A DNA stretch of 64,000 nt from Lelliottia sp. JS-SCA-14 (GTDB taxonomy: Bacteria; Pseudomonadota; Gammaproteobacteria; Enterobacterales; Enterobacteriaceae). Each line of letters begins with the position of its first letter. The stretch's first letter is position 1. The notes under the pieces were generated by a model. That model was not told the origin of the DNA. It made no database searches and worked only from the letters and a program-made list of their open reading frames with translations. The stretch spans positions 3,658,001-3,722,000 of the forward strand of contig NZ_CP141606.1 of the NCBI RefSeq assembly GCF_035593345.1. Direction: 5' to 3'. The translations under genes and the position numbers were made by a program. Shown here one piece after another: positions 36,288 to 45,531 of the stretch.

Positions 36288-37238
36288 TTACGCATTCACG
36301 ATGTGGGTGCCGGTCTCACCGCGCAGCGCCGCAGGCAGGCAGTCTGGCGAGGTGATAATGACCCGTTTGCCGCCCTGTTGCAGGAACGCCAGGCTGGCGA
36401 CAATTTTCGGCAGCATGCTGCCCGCCGGGAAATGGCCCTCTTCCATGTAGCGCGTCATTTGCGCCACGTTGACGGTGTCGAGCGCCTGCTGATTCGGCTT
36501 GCCAAAGTGAACGCACACTTTCTCCACGCCGGTGGTGATCACCAGCACGTCGGCTTGGATCTCGCGCGCCAGCAGCGCGGTGGAGAGATCTTTATCAATC
36601 ACCGCGTCGACGCTCTGATAATCCCCTTCTGGCGTGCGGATCACCGGAATCCCGCCGCCACCGGCACCGATCACCACAAAGCCTTTTTGCGTCAGGGTTT
36701 TGATGGCGTCGGCTTCGACGATGCGCACCGGCTGCGGCGAGGCGACCACGCGACGGTAGCCGCGCCCGGAATCTTCCACAAAGTGCCAGTCCGGATGAGC
36801 GAGCTGCAGCTCGTCGCGCTGGGCTTCACTGAAAAAGGCGCCGATGGGTTTGGTGGGATGGGTAAAACCGGGATCCTGTAGATCGACTTCCACCTGGGTG
36901 ACCACCGTCACCGCCTTTTGCTCACCGCGCGCGGCGAGGCGATTGTTCAGCGCCTGCTGGATCAGATAGCCGATCCCGCCCTGAGTGTCGGCGACACAGT
37001 TGGCGAGCGGCGTCAGGGGCAGACCTTCGCGCTCGTGGGCGATCTCCGCGCGACGCAGATCGAGGCCGACCTGCGGGCCGTTGCCGTGGGTGAGGACGAT
37101 GTCGTAGTCGGAGGCGAGCATCTCTAATACCGATTCCGCGACCGCTTTGACCGCCTGCGCCTGGTGTTCAATCGACTGGCTGGCGTTGTCTTTGATAATG
37201 CTGTTGCCACCGATGGCGACGACCATGAGTTCTTTCAT
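36288..37238 (-). CDS. yahI: Carbamate kinase YahI
   Basis: 316 residues starting MKELMVVAIGGNSIIKDNAS, as in E. coli YahI; the ATG at 37238 follows AAAGGAAA. Amino-acid-kinase features: VAIGGNS at the start, LTHGNGPQVG (about 50), FVVIGAGGGGIP (about 200), SVDAVIDKDLSTALLA (about 218). It converts carbamoyl phosphate and ADP to carbamate and ATP, giving the energy yield of the cluster. An inverted repeat (37271–37347) separates it from the permease gene. Confidence 0.95.
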   Translation of the reverse strand: MKELMVVAIGGNSIIKDNASQSIEHQAQAVKAVAESVLEMLASDYDIVLTHGNGPQVGLDLRRAEIAHEREGLPLTPLANCVADTQGGIGYLIQQALNNRLAARGEQKAVTVVTQVEVDLQDPGFTHPTKPIGAFFSEAQRDELQLAHPDWHFVEDSGRGYRRVVASPQPVRIVEADAIKTLTQKGFVVIGAGGGGIPVIRTPEGDYQSVDAVIDKDLSTALLAREIQADVLVITTGVEKVCVHFGKPNQQALDTVNVAQMTRYMEEGHFPAGSMLPKIVASLAFLQQGGKRVIITSPDCLPAALRGETGTHIVNA

Positions 37239-37270
37239 GTGTTTTCCTTTAGATTGGTGCGGTCTGGGGC

Positions 37271-37347
37271 CCTCACCCCGGCCCTCTCCCACAGGGAGAG
37301 GGAGAAACCGGTTCCCTCTCCCTGTGGGAGAGGGTTAGGGTGAGGGC
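37271..37347. repeat. CCCTCACCC-type intergenic inverted repeat, copy 1
   Basis: Arms CCCTCACCCCGGCCCTCTCC and GGAGAGGGTTAGGGTGAGGG around a CCCACAGGGAGAGGG / CCCTCTCCCTGTGGG core, between the permease and yahI within one operon. Related copies at 50850–50934 and 54534–54600. Could fold into a long hairpin and tune downstream expression. Confidence 0.8.
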
Positions 37348-37358
37348 ATCAGGCATTA

Positions 37359-38903
37359 TCAGGACTCTGAAACCGGCGCTGCCGCCCGCGTCACTTCGCG
37401 GCTATCCAGCACGTGTTTCACCACAAACATCCCGCTCATCATCAGGTACGCCGTCACAAACATCAGCGAACTCCCTTCGGCGAAACCGACTACCGGGGCG
37501 TGGATGACACCGAACATCGCCAACAGTGCGCCCACTGCTGCAGCAATCGCTCCGCGCAGCGGTTTATTGATGATGGCGAAGATAGCGATACAGCCCCAGA
37601 GCATGCTGGCGAGCGGTGCGCCGTTGCCCAGATGCACCAGCCCTTCGTAGTAGATGCCTTTACTGTGCAGCACGTCGGTGCCAATCTTCGCCGCATTCGT
37701 TCCCGCCGCCCCCATCACGCTGTTCATCATGGTCAGCGCCCAGTTGGCGATCCACGGGAACAGGCAGATGAAGATGACGGGCACCTCCACTTTGGGCGTT
37801 TCCCTCACCACCTGGTTGGCGGTGACCACGCCGATAAACACCAGAATCGGCACGATGGCGGTCATCGGAATGATGGCGAGCATAAAGGCCCCCAGCCCGA
37901 ACAGCGGCACGATGAACATAGTCACGCCCGACGCCAGGGTATAGCCGATGCTCGCGCCCATCGCTTTCCAGCCCGCGTGGCCGACGTAGACCGTCACCGG
38001 GAACGGGTTGCCCATCAGGCAGCCGAGCATGGAGGCCAGACCGTTCGCCAGCATCACTTTGCGGGTCGGGTATTCGTCCCCTGCCGCGTGGGCGCTTTCG
38101 ATGTTTTCGAGGTCAAAGATGTAGTTCGCCAGACCCAGCGGAACCGCCGACGCCAGATACGGCAGAGCGTGCGGTAAACCTTGCATGAAACTGTCAACGT
38201 GGACTGACGGCGGGTTAAAGCCGAACGAGGACATGGACGCTTTGATCGCTTCCGGGCTTTGCAGACCGGAGATCCACGCCAGCGCGGTCCCGGCGATCAG
38301 CAGCAACAGACCGGTCGGGATGCGGGCGAAGATCGGCTTTTTACCGAACCAGTTGATGAAGATCAGCAGCAGCACGATGAAGGAGACCGTCGGCGCTTCG
38401 AACGCCTGCAGCATCGGGTTCATCGCCAGCAGCAGCAGGCCCAGACCGGACAGGCACGACAGCAGCACGGTACGCGGGATCATCTTGCGGATGGTTTCAC
38501 CGAGGAACGAGCCGCCCGCCAGAATCATCGCTTCCACGAAGCACCACACCAGACCAATCTGGATGGCAAAATCCGCGTCGCCGGTCTGCTGGTAAACCGG
38601 CATCAGCACCAGGAACGTCACCGTGAAAATGGACGGGGCGCTCGGGCCGGACGGCAGCGCCGTCACATCACTGCGCCCGGTGTCGCGCTGCATCTGCAGG
38701 CCAAACCACGCGTAGCAGATGCTGGCGACCAGTACCGCCAGCCCGAAGGCTGGCGCGATGCGTCCATAAACAATCTCTTTCGGGATGCCGACGACAAAAA
38801 TGAGCAGTCCCATCATGGTCAACAGGTTAGTCAGGTTATTGGTCATGAGCCCGAAATAGGCCGCCCAGTCACCTCTTTTCCACTCCAGTTTCATGCTTTT
38901 CAT
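37359..38903 (-). CDS. NCS2-type (xanthine/uracil family) permease of the yah cluster
   Basis: 514 residues with about 12–14 membrane helices and NCS2/AzgA-like character (GDWAAYFGLMTNNLTNLLTM, VTALPSGPSAPSIFTVTFLV, MLANGLASMLGCLMGNPFPV). It lies in the operon between yahG and yahI, 11 bp after yahG, so it most likely imports the compound degraded by YahJ/YahF/YahG. In the E. coli K-12 cluster as I know it no permease sits at this point. The substrate may be a purine-breakdown or ureido compound. Confidence 0.85.
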   Translation of the reverse strand: MKSMKLEWKRGDWAAYFGLMTNNLTNLLTMMGLLIFVVGIPKEIVYGRIAPAFGLAVLVASICYAWFGLQMQRDTGRSDVTALPSGPSAPSIFTVTFLVLMPVYQQTGDADFAIQIGLVWCFVEAMILAGGSFLGETIRKMIPRTVLLSCLSGLGLLLLAMNPMLQAFEAPTVSFIVLLLIFINWFGKKPIFARIPTGLLLLIAGTALAWISGLQSPEAIKASMSSFGFNPPSVHVDSFMQGLPHALPYLASAVPLGLANYIFDLENIESAHAAGDEYPTRKVMLANGLASMLGCLMGNPFPVTVYVGHAGWKAMGASIGYTLASGVTMFIVPLFGLGAFMLAIIPMTAIVPILVFIGVVTANQVVRETPKVEVPVIFICLFPWIANWALTMMNSVMGAAGTNAAKIGTDVLHSKGIYYEGLVHLGNGAPLASMLWGCIAIFAIINKPLRGAIAAAVGALLAMFGVIHAPVVGFAEGSSLMFVTAYLMMSGMFVVKHVLDSREVTRAAAPVSES

Positions 38904-38914
38904 GAATGCTTACC

Positions 38915-40330
38915 TTATAAAAAGTAGCGATCGCGGAAGGTCAACAGCGCCTTTTCAAAACAGCTAAATGGCGGGTGAACGATGCCCGCCCCAATCATGC
39001 CGATCCCGGCGTCTTTGTGGGCAATGGCGGTGTTGATCACCGGCAGAATGCCGCTGGCAGCGACTCTGGTGATATCAATCGCCGTCGGAATGCCCATAAA
39101 CGAGAGCAGCGGAATGGTGACGTTCGGGTTTTCGCCGAGGGTGATTTCACGCATCTGGCGCGAGAAGTCGATGGCTTCGTCCACCGTGCCGCCCACCAGC
39201 GCCACAATCGCCGGAGCCGTCGCCATCGCAAACCCGCCGATGCCGTAGGTTTCGGTGATGGCGCTGTCGCCGATATCCAGACCGGAGTCTTCCGGCTTGT
39301 AGCCCGCAAACATCGGGCCAATCACCTGCTGCGCCGGGCCGGTAAACCACTGCCCCGGCAGGCCGGAGATGCGCAGACCAAACTCAAAACCGTTGCGCGC
39401 CATGGTGGTGACGACGGTGCTGTACTCGATCCCGTGCGCGGCATCGAGCGCGGCTTTGCACATCGCCATCCACGTCGGGCCGGAGAAGTAGTCGCTGCTC
39501 GCCACAAACTCGAACACCTGACGCTGCTGCTCCACCGGATAACCGGCCTGAATCAGGCCCGGCGTCAGAGCCTGGATCAGCAGCGTGGTGCCCGCGTTGT
39601 TGCGGTTGTGGCACTCGTCGCCCATGTGCAGGGCCTGGGCCAGCATCAGGCGCAGATCGATTTCGCCGATGATTTTCATCGCATCGCGCAGCATCGGGCC
39701 GAGCACATCGCGCATCCAGTTCAGACGATCGATCACGCTCTGGTCGTTAGCGCCCATGCGCAGGATCTTCGCCATCTGCTCGCTGAGGTTGGTGAACGCC
39801 CGGTTGCCGTAGGTTTTGTTCTCGACGATGTGCATAAACATCGACGCCGAGGTGATGCCCGCCATCGAGCCGACGCAGTCATGTTCGTGGCACGGCGAGA
39901 AGGTGATTTCGCCGGATGCAGCGAGGCGTTCCGCGTCTTCCAGATCGCTCGCCAGCCCTTCAAACACCAGCGCGCCCGTTACCGCACCGCGCATCGCACC
40001 GCACATGTTTTCCCACGCGACCGGCGGCCCGGCATGCAGGATGGTGGTGCGGGTCATGCCTGGCACCACGTTAATGGCCTGGTCGAAGCCCACCAGCACC
40101 GGATGAGACTGGATAATGCGCTCCAGCGCCTGTTGGTTGGCGGCGGCGATTTTGTCGGCGAGCGTGGAGTGCGCCAGTTGATCCAATGCTTCGACCACCT
40201 GCAGATTGCCCTGCCCCGGCGGCGTCCAGTCGAGCTGCGTGACCGGCACGTGCTGTTTTTTCAGGTCGTCGCTGAACAGGGCGATGCCGACGTTGATGAC
40301 GTTCAGCGGCTGGTTAAATAAGGTTTTCAT
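38915..40330 (-). CDS. yahG: YahG (DUF1116), carbamoyltransferase-type subunit
   Basis: 471 residues, DUF1116 family, related to YlbE/AllG. Conserved stretches include MTRTTILHAGPPVAWENMCG, ITFSPCHEHDCVGSMAGIT and NRNNAGTTLLIQALTPGL. Its start overlaps the yahF stop (TGATG). FdrA/YlbE-type proteins have been identified as components of the oxamate carbamoyltransferase (AllFGH) of allantoin fermentation; YahF/YahG are their paralogues, so a carbamoyl transfer producing carbamoyl phosphate for YahI is a reasonable inference. Confidence 0.9.
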   Translation of the reverse strand: MKTLFNQPLNVINVGIALFSDDLKKQHVPVTQLDWTPPGQGNLQVVEALDQLAHSTLADKIAAANQQALERIIQSHPVLVGFDQAINVVPGMTRTTILHAGPPVAWENMCGAMRGAVTGALVFEGLASDLEDAERLAASGEITFSPCHEHDCVGSMAGITSASMFMHIVENKTYGNRAFTNLSEQMAKILRMGANDQSVIDRLNWMRDVLGPMLRDAMKIIGEIDLRLMLAQALHMGDECHNRNNAGTTLLIQALTPGLIQAGYPVEQQRQVFEFVASSDYFSGPTWMAMCKAALDAAHGIEYSTVVTTMARNGFEFGLRISGLPGQWFTGPAQQVIGPMFAGYKPEDSGLDIGDSAITETYGIGGFAMATAPAIVALVGGTVDEAIDFSRQMREITLGENPNVTIPLLSFMGIPTAIDITRVAASGILPVINTAIAHKDAGIGMIGAGIVHPPFSCFEKALLTFRDRYFL

Positions 40331-41871
40331 CAGGCTTTCTCTCCTTTGCAGACAAATTCACGCGCCAGTAATCCGGTATTGGTACTGCTGCTGGCCCAGA
40401 TCACGCCGGCGTCCGTCAGCAGCTGGCACTGCTGCGAAAGCGACGGAGTATCCAGATCGGTGCCGAGCACGTAGCCGAGGATCTCCAGCGGGCGGTTGTC
40501 CGCTTTCGCGATAGCCTGCGCCTCTTTGATGGCGTCGATCATTACCCCGACCGGGTCTTCGTGAGAGCCGAAACCGAGCACGAAATCCATCACGATCACC
40601 CCCACTTCCGGATCGCGCGCCTCTTGCAGCAGGCGGCTGATGCGGTTGGTCGGGTCGATCATCGGGTGCGGTTTGCCGTTGGTGAAGTCGTCGTCGCCAA
40701 AGTCGAGGAAGGTATGAGCCTGGCTGACGTTGAGATCGGCCAGCCGTTTGGTCGGGTCCGGCTGGATGTTGCTGTAGACGTCGTCGAATTTTTCCAGCGC
40801 CGCGAACATCGCTTCGTCGCACAAAGTGCCGCCGCAGAACAGACCGCGAATGTACTTTTGCTGCGGGGTCAGACGGGCGCGGACTTCTTCAATGAGCGGC
40901 CAGTTGAGCGGGTGCAGATCCAGCGACTCTTTTTTGATGCCAGTGAGGAGGACCGCTTTCAGGGCTGCCTCTTTGGTGCCGCGCGCGAACTGCAATCCGT
41001 CTTCATCGGCGGGCGGTTCGTTGCGCCCGAGGAAACAGACCACGACCGGTTTGCGGCAGGCGCGGGCGCGGGCCAGCACTTTTTCAGCCACTTTTGGCGC
41101 AGGCGGTTTCGAGATTAGAGCAATCACCTGGGTGGCCTCGTCGGCTTCCAGCATTTCAATGGCGTCGAGCATCATCAGGCCGCCGATTTTTTCACTCAAA
41201 TCGCGCCCGCCTGTGCCGATCAACTGCGAGATCCCGCCGCCGAATTCATGAATGCGCGCGCTCAGCTCCTGGCTGCCGGTGCCCGATGCGCCGACGATGC
41301 CAATCGGCCCGCGACGTACCGCGTTGCCAAAGCACAGGGCCGCGCCATTGATAATGGCGGTGCCGCAGTCCGGGCCCATCATCAGCAGGCCTTTCTCATG
41401 CGCCAGCTGCTTAAGCGCCAGTTCGTCGTCAAGGCTGACGTTATCGGAGAAGAGCATCACGTTGAGATCGTTTTCCAGCGCCTGGCGCGCCTCGCGGGCG
41501 GCGAACAGACCGTTGACGGAGATCACCGCCAGGTTGCTGTCGGGACGATGCGTTTTGGCGCTGGCGAGCGTGGCAAAACGGGATTCGTGCGCCCCGCCGC
41601 TCTCTTTGCGGGTAAATAACGCTTCGATGGCCGCCAGAGTTTCGTCGTCAGCGGCATCGCCTTTAATCACAATCAACAGGTCGCCGTTTTTAGCGTCCTG
41701 CAGTTCTGGCGTTAATAAGCCTAAATTTTTTAATACGCCTTTATTCATTTCGGTCGCCATCGCCACAAACGCCTGGTCCACACCGGGCAATTTATTGGCT
41801 TTGGTCGAGACCGACATCAGCGAGACCGAATCAAAATAAGTGTTCTTTTTAATAACGATTTTGGTGGGCAT
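40330..41871 (-). CDS. yahF: YahF, FdrA-type acyl-CoA-synthetase-like protein
   Basis: 513 residues from MPTKIVIKKNTYFDSVSLMS; the ATG at 41871 has GGAGG upstream. Succinyl-CoA-synthetase-like domains are visible: GIVGASGTGSQELSARIHEF (about 190), GTGGRDLSEKIGG, and the CoA-binding-like FLGRNEPP and GLFCGGTLCDEA segments. FdrA (AllF) is the partner of YlbE in oxamate carbamoyltransferase; YahF should partner YahG the same way. First gene of the yahFG–permease–yahIJ operon. Confidence 0.9.
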   Translation of the reverse strand: MPTKIVIKKNTYFDSVSLMSVSTKANKLPGVDQAFVAMATEMNKGVLKNLGLLTPELQDAKNGDLLIVIKGDAADDETLAAIEALFTRKESGGAHESRFATLASAKTHRPDSNLAVISVNGLFAAREARQALENDLNVMLFSDNVSLDDELALKQLAHEKGLLMMGPDCGTAIINGAALCFGNAVRRGPIGIVGASGTGSQELSARIHEFGGGISQLIGTGGRDLSEKIGGLMMLDAIEMLEADEATQVIALISKPPAPKVAEKVLARARACRKPVVVCFLGRNEPPADEDGLQFARGTKEAALKAVLLTGIKKESLDLHPLNWPLIEEVRARLTPQQKYIRGLFCGGTLCDEAMFAALEKFDDVYSNIQPDPTKRLADLNVSQAHTFLDFGDDDFTNGKPHPMIDPTNRISRLLQEARDPEVGVIVMDFVLGFGSHEDPVGVMIDAIKEAQAIAKADNRPLEILGYVLGTDLDTPSLSQQCQLLTDAGVIWASSSTNTGLLAREFVCKGEKA

Positions 41872-41978
41872 GTTTCCTCCCGAATGCGGGCAAAAGGGGG
41901 CCGTCATCATGATGAAGTCATGATGGTAAAGGTGAAAATTTTCAGGTCAGGCAAGCCCGGAAAGGCTTGCCGAATACA

Positions 41979-42584
41979 TTATGCGCCGGCGGCTAACAGC
42001 AGCTCGGCAATGGCGTGATAGCCTTTTTCGCGCGCCAGTTCGAGCGGGGTTTTACCGTATTTATCGGTCATGTGCGGATTGGCGCCGTGGTCGAGGAGTA
42101 ATTTGACGATCTCCTGCTGTTTCGCCCCGCCGTCGTTGAGGACGATGGCTTCCAGCAGTGGCGTCCAGCCGACAAAGTTGGTGTGGTTGACGTTGATATC
42201 CGTGTGGGTCAGCAGTTCGCGGACAATCTCCACGTGACCTTTTTCGCTGGCAGGCGTGATGCCGACGCCGCCGAAACGCGACAGACGGTCGAGATCCGGC
42301 TTCGCGGGCAGAACAATGCGCAGCAGGGTTAGGTCGTTTGTCAGGCAGCTAATTAAGAACGGGTTAAAACAGGTCTGATCCTGCTGGTCGATATCCGCCC
42401 CGGCGGAAATAAGGAATTCGACGCAAGAGTAATGCTTTTTCAGGCTGGCAGTAATAATGGCGGTTCTTTTCTGGCGGTTGGTGGCGTTGATATCCACCCC
42501 TTTTTCCAGACAGGCTTTGAGCGCATCCAGATTGCCCTGCTCTGCCGCCAGCAGAAATTCAGTAACGAGTTCATTTGCAGACAT
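41979..42584 (-). CDS. yahD: Ankyrin-repeat protein YahD
   Basis: 201 residues, the same length as E. coli YahD. Ankyrin repeats with the G..D.NATN…..T.I..A.L pattern (LEKGVDINATNRQKRTAI, LISAGADIDQQDQTC, PASEKGHVEIVRELLTHTDI, LLDHGANPHMTDKYGKTPLE) fill it. Cytosolic protein–protein interaction role. Upstream of yahF on the same strand, 107 bp apart; its link to the pathway is unknown. Confidence 0.92.
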   Translation of the reverse strand: MSANELVTEFLLAAEQGNLDALKACLEKGVDINATNRQKRTAIITASLKKHYSCVEFLISAGADIDQQDQTCFNPFLISCLTNDLTLLRIVLPAKPDLDRLSRFGGVGITPASEKGHVEIVRELLTHTDINVNHTNFVGWTPLLEAIVLNDGGAKQQEIVKLLLDHGANPHMTDKYGKTPLELAREKGYHAIAELLLAAGA

Positions 42585-42949
42585 ATTCAGACTCCGATGT
42601 TTTCATTTCTGATGCCCTGAGAATAGCAACAGCCCCGCGATAAAAGAATCCGCTTAAATTTCATTCATCGTAAGCCGAGACATTGTTGAATCAAAATCAA
42701 CAGTCGGGTCAAAACGTGCGTGGGTGCAATGTTTTTCTTATCTTTGACGCACTTTTAACGCGCTAAACGGCTTTCTGCTTATGGCTCGACACGCCTTGAC
42801 TGGCGCGGCCTGAAACAAAATAACAGAAGTGTGATAGTGCTCAAATGAGTTGTAACCGCAGTGTTAAATATTGTTCAAAACTGATTGCCGTCACGGGCGA
42901 TTACAAATAGATTCAACAATACTGCCGGGCGAATAAATAAGGGCGAGCC
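42585..42949. other. Divergent promoter region yahD / yahB
   Basis: 365 bp between divergent yahD and yahB. AT-rich near 42650–42740 and 42855–42930. Expected to hold the YahB operator and promoters for both directions; no single box stood out. Confidence 0.45.
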
Positions 42950-43879
42950 ATGAATTCTATTTTTACCGAAGAGAACCTGCTGGCCTTTACCGCTGCGGCG
43001 CGCTTCGGCAGTTTCAGCAAAGCCGCCGAGGAGCTGGGCGTGACGACGTCGGCCATCAGCTACACCATCAAACGGATGGAGACCGGGCTGGACGTGGTGC
43101 TGTTTGTGCGCAATACGCGCAGCATCGAGCTGACGGAGTCCGGGTTTTACTTTTACCGTAAAGCCACCGATCTGCTGAATGACTTTCACGCCATCAAGCG
43201 CGGGATCGATACCATTTCGCAGGGCATTGAGGCGCGGGTAAGGATTTGTATTAATCAACTGTTATACACCCCGCGCCACACCGCCCGCTTATTACAGGTA
43301 TTAAAAAAGCAGTTTCCGACCTGCCAGATCACCGTCACCACCGAGGTGTATAACGGCGTGTGGGATTCGATTATTAATAATCAGGCCAATATTGCGATTG
43401 GCGCGCCGGATACCCTGCTCGACGGCGGCGGGATTGATTACACGGAGATCGGCGCGATTCGCTGGGTATTCGCCATTTCTCCCCAGCATCCGCTGGCATT
43501 TTCCCCTGAGCCGATCGCCGAAAGCCAGCTGCGGCTCTATCCGAACATCATGGTCGAAGACACAGCGCATACGATCAATAAAAAGGTGGGTTGGTTGTTG
43601 CACGGACAGGAGGCGATTCTGGTGCCGGACTTTAACACCAAATGTCAGTGTCAGATCCTCGGGGAAGGGATTGGTTTTTTACCGGAGCATATGGCGCGGG
43701 AGGCGGTGGAAGAAGGTTTACTGGTGACGCGGCGGATTAATAATCCTCGCCAGGATTCCCGCATGCTGCTGGCGACGCAACATGCGGCGACCGGTCAGGT
43801 CACCCGCTGGATCAAACAGCAGTTTGGACCGCAGGGGGTACTGACCGGGATTTATAACGATTTACTGTGGCGGGATTAA
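42950..43879 (+). CDS. yahB: LysR-type regulator YahB
   Basis: 309 residues, colinear with E. coli YahB from MNSIFTEENLLAFTAAARFG. LysR HTH at about 5–65 (FGSFSKAAEELGVTTSAISY, then IKRMETGLDVVLF) and an effector domain (ARVRICINQLLYTPRHTARL, GIDYTEIGAIRW). Divergent from the yahD–yahJ genes, it is the obvious local regulator. Its stop overlaps the convergent yqaE stop by 4 bp. Confidence 0.93.
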   Translation: MNSIFTEENLLAFTAAARFGSFSKAAEELGVTTSAISYTIKRMETGLDVVLFVRNTRSIELTESGFYFYRKATDLLNDFHAIKRGIDTISQGIEARVRICINQLLYTPRHTARLLQVLKKQFPTCQITVTTEVYNGVWDSIINNQANIAIGAPDTLLDGGGIDYTEIGAIRWVFAISPQHPLAFSPEPIAESQLRLYPNIMVEDTAHTINKKVGWLLHGQEAILVPDFNTKCQCQILGEGIGFLPEHMAREAVEEGLLVTRRINNPRQDSRMLLATQHAATGQVTRWIKQQFGPQGVLTGIYNDLLWRD

Positions 43880-44034
43880 TCGCGGGACTGCACCCAAAAG
43901 GCGTGAATAAGCCCGGGGATGTAACCCAAAAGCGTCAGCACGATATTAATGATAAACGCCCAGCCGAAGCCTTTGCCCAGCAGCACGCCCAGCGGTGGGA
44001 TAAGAATTGTAAAAACGATACGCCAGAAACCCAT
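43876..44034 (-). CDS. yqaE: YqaE, PMP3-family small membrane protein
   Basis: 52 residues beginning MGFWRIVFTILIPPLGVLLG and ending GYIPGLIHAFWVQSRD. Two membrane helices typical of the PMP3/UPF0057 family, which respond to membrane potential or salt stress in plants and yeast. The match to E. coli YqaE is nearly complete. It marks the left edge of the conserved core stretch. Confidence 0.95.
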   Translation of the reverse strand: MGFWRIVFTILIPPLGVLLGKGFGWAFIINIVLTLLGYIPGLIHAFWVQSRD

Positions 44035-44262
44035 ACTTTCTCCATACTCCATACAAGCTAAAAAAGATCATTGTTAAAAAAGAGTTATTAACTCTAAGCG
44101 TAGCGAGTTTAGCCTGGCCTGCCATTTTGCCCGCGCGCTTTTACGCTCCTTTACCCTCTTTACAATCACTTAGGCTGGCGATTAAGGGGTATTCGGGCAT
44201 GACAACTGTACCCGGCTTCCGACGTGGGCTAAGGTAAGACATACCAAAACGAGGAGATCATT

Positions 44263-44442
44263 ATGTTTACAGTTGGAGATGTTGTGCAGCCACGTATGGG
44301 CGGCCCGAAATTGAAAATCGTTGAAGTCCATGAGGATCAGATTGTTGCCGTACAGGCAAGCAACGAGCAGGGAGAGAAGTTTACGCTGAAGGCAGCAGAT
44401 GTGACGCTGTATAAAGAAGACGGCGATTTCGGCGTCTGTTGA
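44263..44442 (+). CDS. YodC/DUF2158-like small protein
   Basis: 59 residues: MFTVGDVVQPRMGGPKLKIV, then EVHEDQIVAVQASNEQGEKF and a Cys at the C-terminus (GDFGVC). The GDVVQ..+GGP.+.V pattern is that of the YodC-like DUF2158 family of small beta-barrel proteins, here lacking the usual C.WF segment. GAGGAG precedes the ATG. Lies where E. coli has ygaV–ygaP. Function unknown. Confidence 0.75.
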   Translation: MFTVGDVVQPRMGGPKLKIVEVHEDQIVAVQASNEQGEKFTLKAADVTLYKEDGDFGVC

Positions 44443-44447
44443 AAGCT

Positions 44448-44470
44448 CAGGGCGGTGAGATACCGCCCTG
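44448..44470. terminator. Bidirectional hairpin between YodC-like gene and stpA
   Basis: Perfect 9-bp stem CAGGGCGGT / ACCGCCCTG with a GAGAT loop between convergent stop codons. The U-runs are weak, so termination may be partial. Confidence 0.55.
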
Positions 44471-44479
44471 ATGTACCAC

Positions 44480-44884
44480 TTAGATCAGAAAATCATCCAG
44501 TGATTGACCGTTTGCCAGCGCGTTCGCGATTGGCTTAGGCGTACGGCCCTGGCCGGTCCAGGTTTTTTCTTCACCGTTGACGTCAGTAAAACGATATTTC
44601 GCTTCACGCGCCTGACGTTTTTGCGGCTGGCTGGCGCCTTTCAGAACGTCTTTGCCCAGCAAGTCTTCCGGAGAAATACCGTCTGCTTTCATCAGCTCTA
44701 ACAGCGCATTAATTTTCTGCTGCTGTTCTGCCTGCTGGCTCTGCATTTCATCTTGCTCATTACGTTTTTCTTCCGTAACGATGCGGAATTTTTCCAGCAT
44801 TTCTTCAAGCACATCAATTGAGAATTCACGCGCCATTGCGCGAAGGGTACGGATATTATTAAGATTTTGTAACATTGAAGACAT
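44480..44884 (-). CDS. stpA: H-NS paralogue StpA
   Basis: 134 residues. N-terminal dimerisation helices (MLQNLNNIRTLRAMAREFSI), a Gln/Glu-rich linker, and the C-terminal DNA-binding domain with TWTGQGRTPKPIA. StpA rather than H-NS is indicated by the N-terminus, the location between yqaE and alaE, and the ending SLDDFLI. It binds AT-rich DNA, silences horizontally acquired genes and acts as an RNA chaperone; the AT-rich adhesin upstream regions in this window are natural targets. Confidence 0.95.
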   Translation of the reverse strand: MSSMLQNLNNIRTLRAMAREFSIDVLEEMLEKFRIVTEEKRNEQDEMQSQQAEQQQKINALLELMKADGISPEDLLGKDVLKGASQPQKRQAREAKYRFTDVNGEEKTWTGQGRTPKPIANALANGQSLDDFLI

Positions 44885-45531
44885 ATTACTGAAGACCTTT
44901 TATGAGTTGATTCAATGAGCAATAGTTCAATATGGTAATCCACTTTACTTTGAATATCCATTAATTTCCTCCCTGACTTTTATTGAGGATATTCAAAAAT
45001 ATTTATTTAATTATCGTTACCTTTATTTGCACTCCTCGCAAAATTGCATTTAGTTTATCGCCCCGTTTCTATTTCAAAACGGCGTTCGTCGTGTGATTCT
45101 TCGCCCGTCACTTCTTCATTTCTGAATAATCATTCACCTGCGCGGCATAACAACACAAAAACCAATGTCAGAATAATTCACCACAAAATGCGCTTTGGAA
45201 GCAGATTCTTCACCACAAGCTCACTTTTCATTCTGCGGGAAGGAGAGTCTGCTGAACGCCAGTTTCGTGCGGTTGAACCCTCATTGATAAAACAAACTTA
45301 ACATATTGATTTTAAAAACTGTTTACAGGTGTAAAACAGAAAATGCCGAGGGTTGCAGAAAGGAACTCTGTTTAGAGCATTTTGTGGACAAAACGCCATT
45401 AAATAAAAATTAATCACTCATTGTGACTTTCAAAGCAGAGAGATACTCTATACACGCTCAAGAAAGCAACCTAAAGCACCAATCGCTGCGGGTAAAATCT
45501 CTGTTTTGTGTTTATCTCAAGGAGTTCGGAC
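44885..45531. other. AT-rich stpA–alaE intergenic region
   Basis: About 650 bp between divergent stpA and alaE. Contains the stpA promoter region and the alaE leader. The 85-codon frame at 45044–45301 has no ribosome site and shows no family features. No RNA gene recognised. Confidence 0.45.

Noticed and set aside
45044..45301. 85-codon frame between stpA and alaE
   Set aside because: No ribosome site and Ser/Arg-rich random composition.
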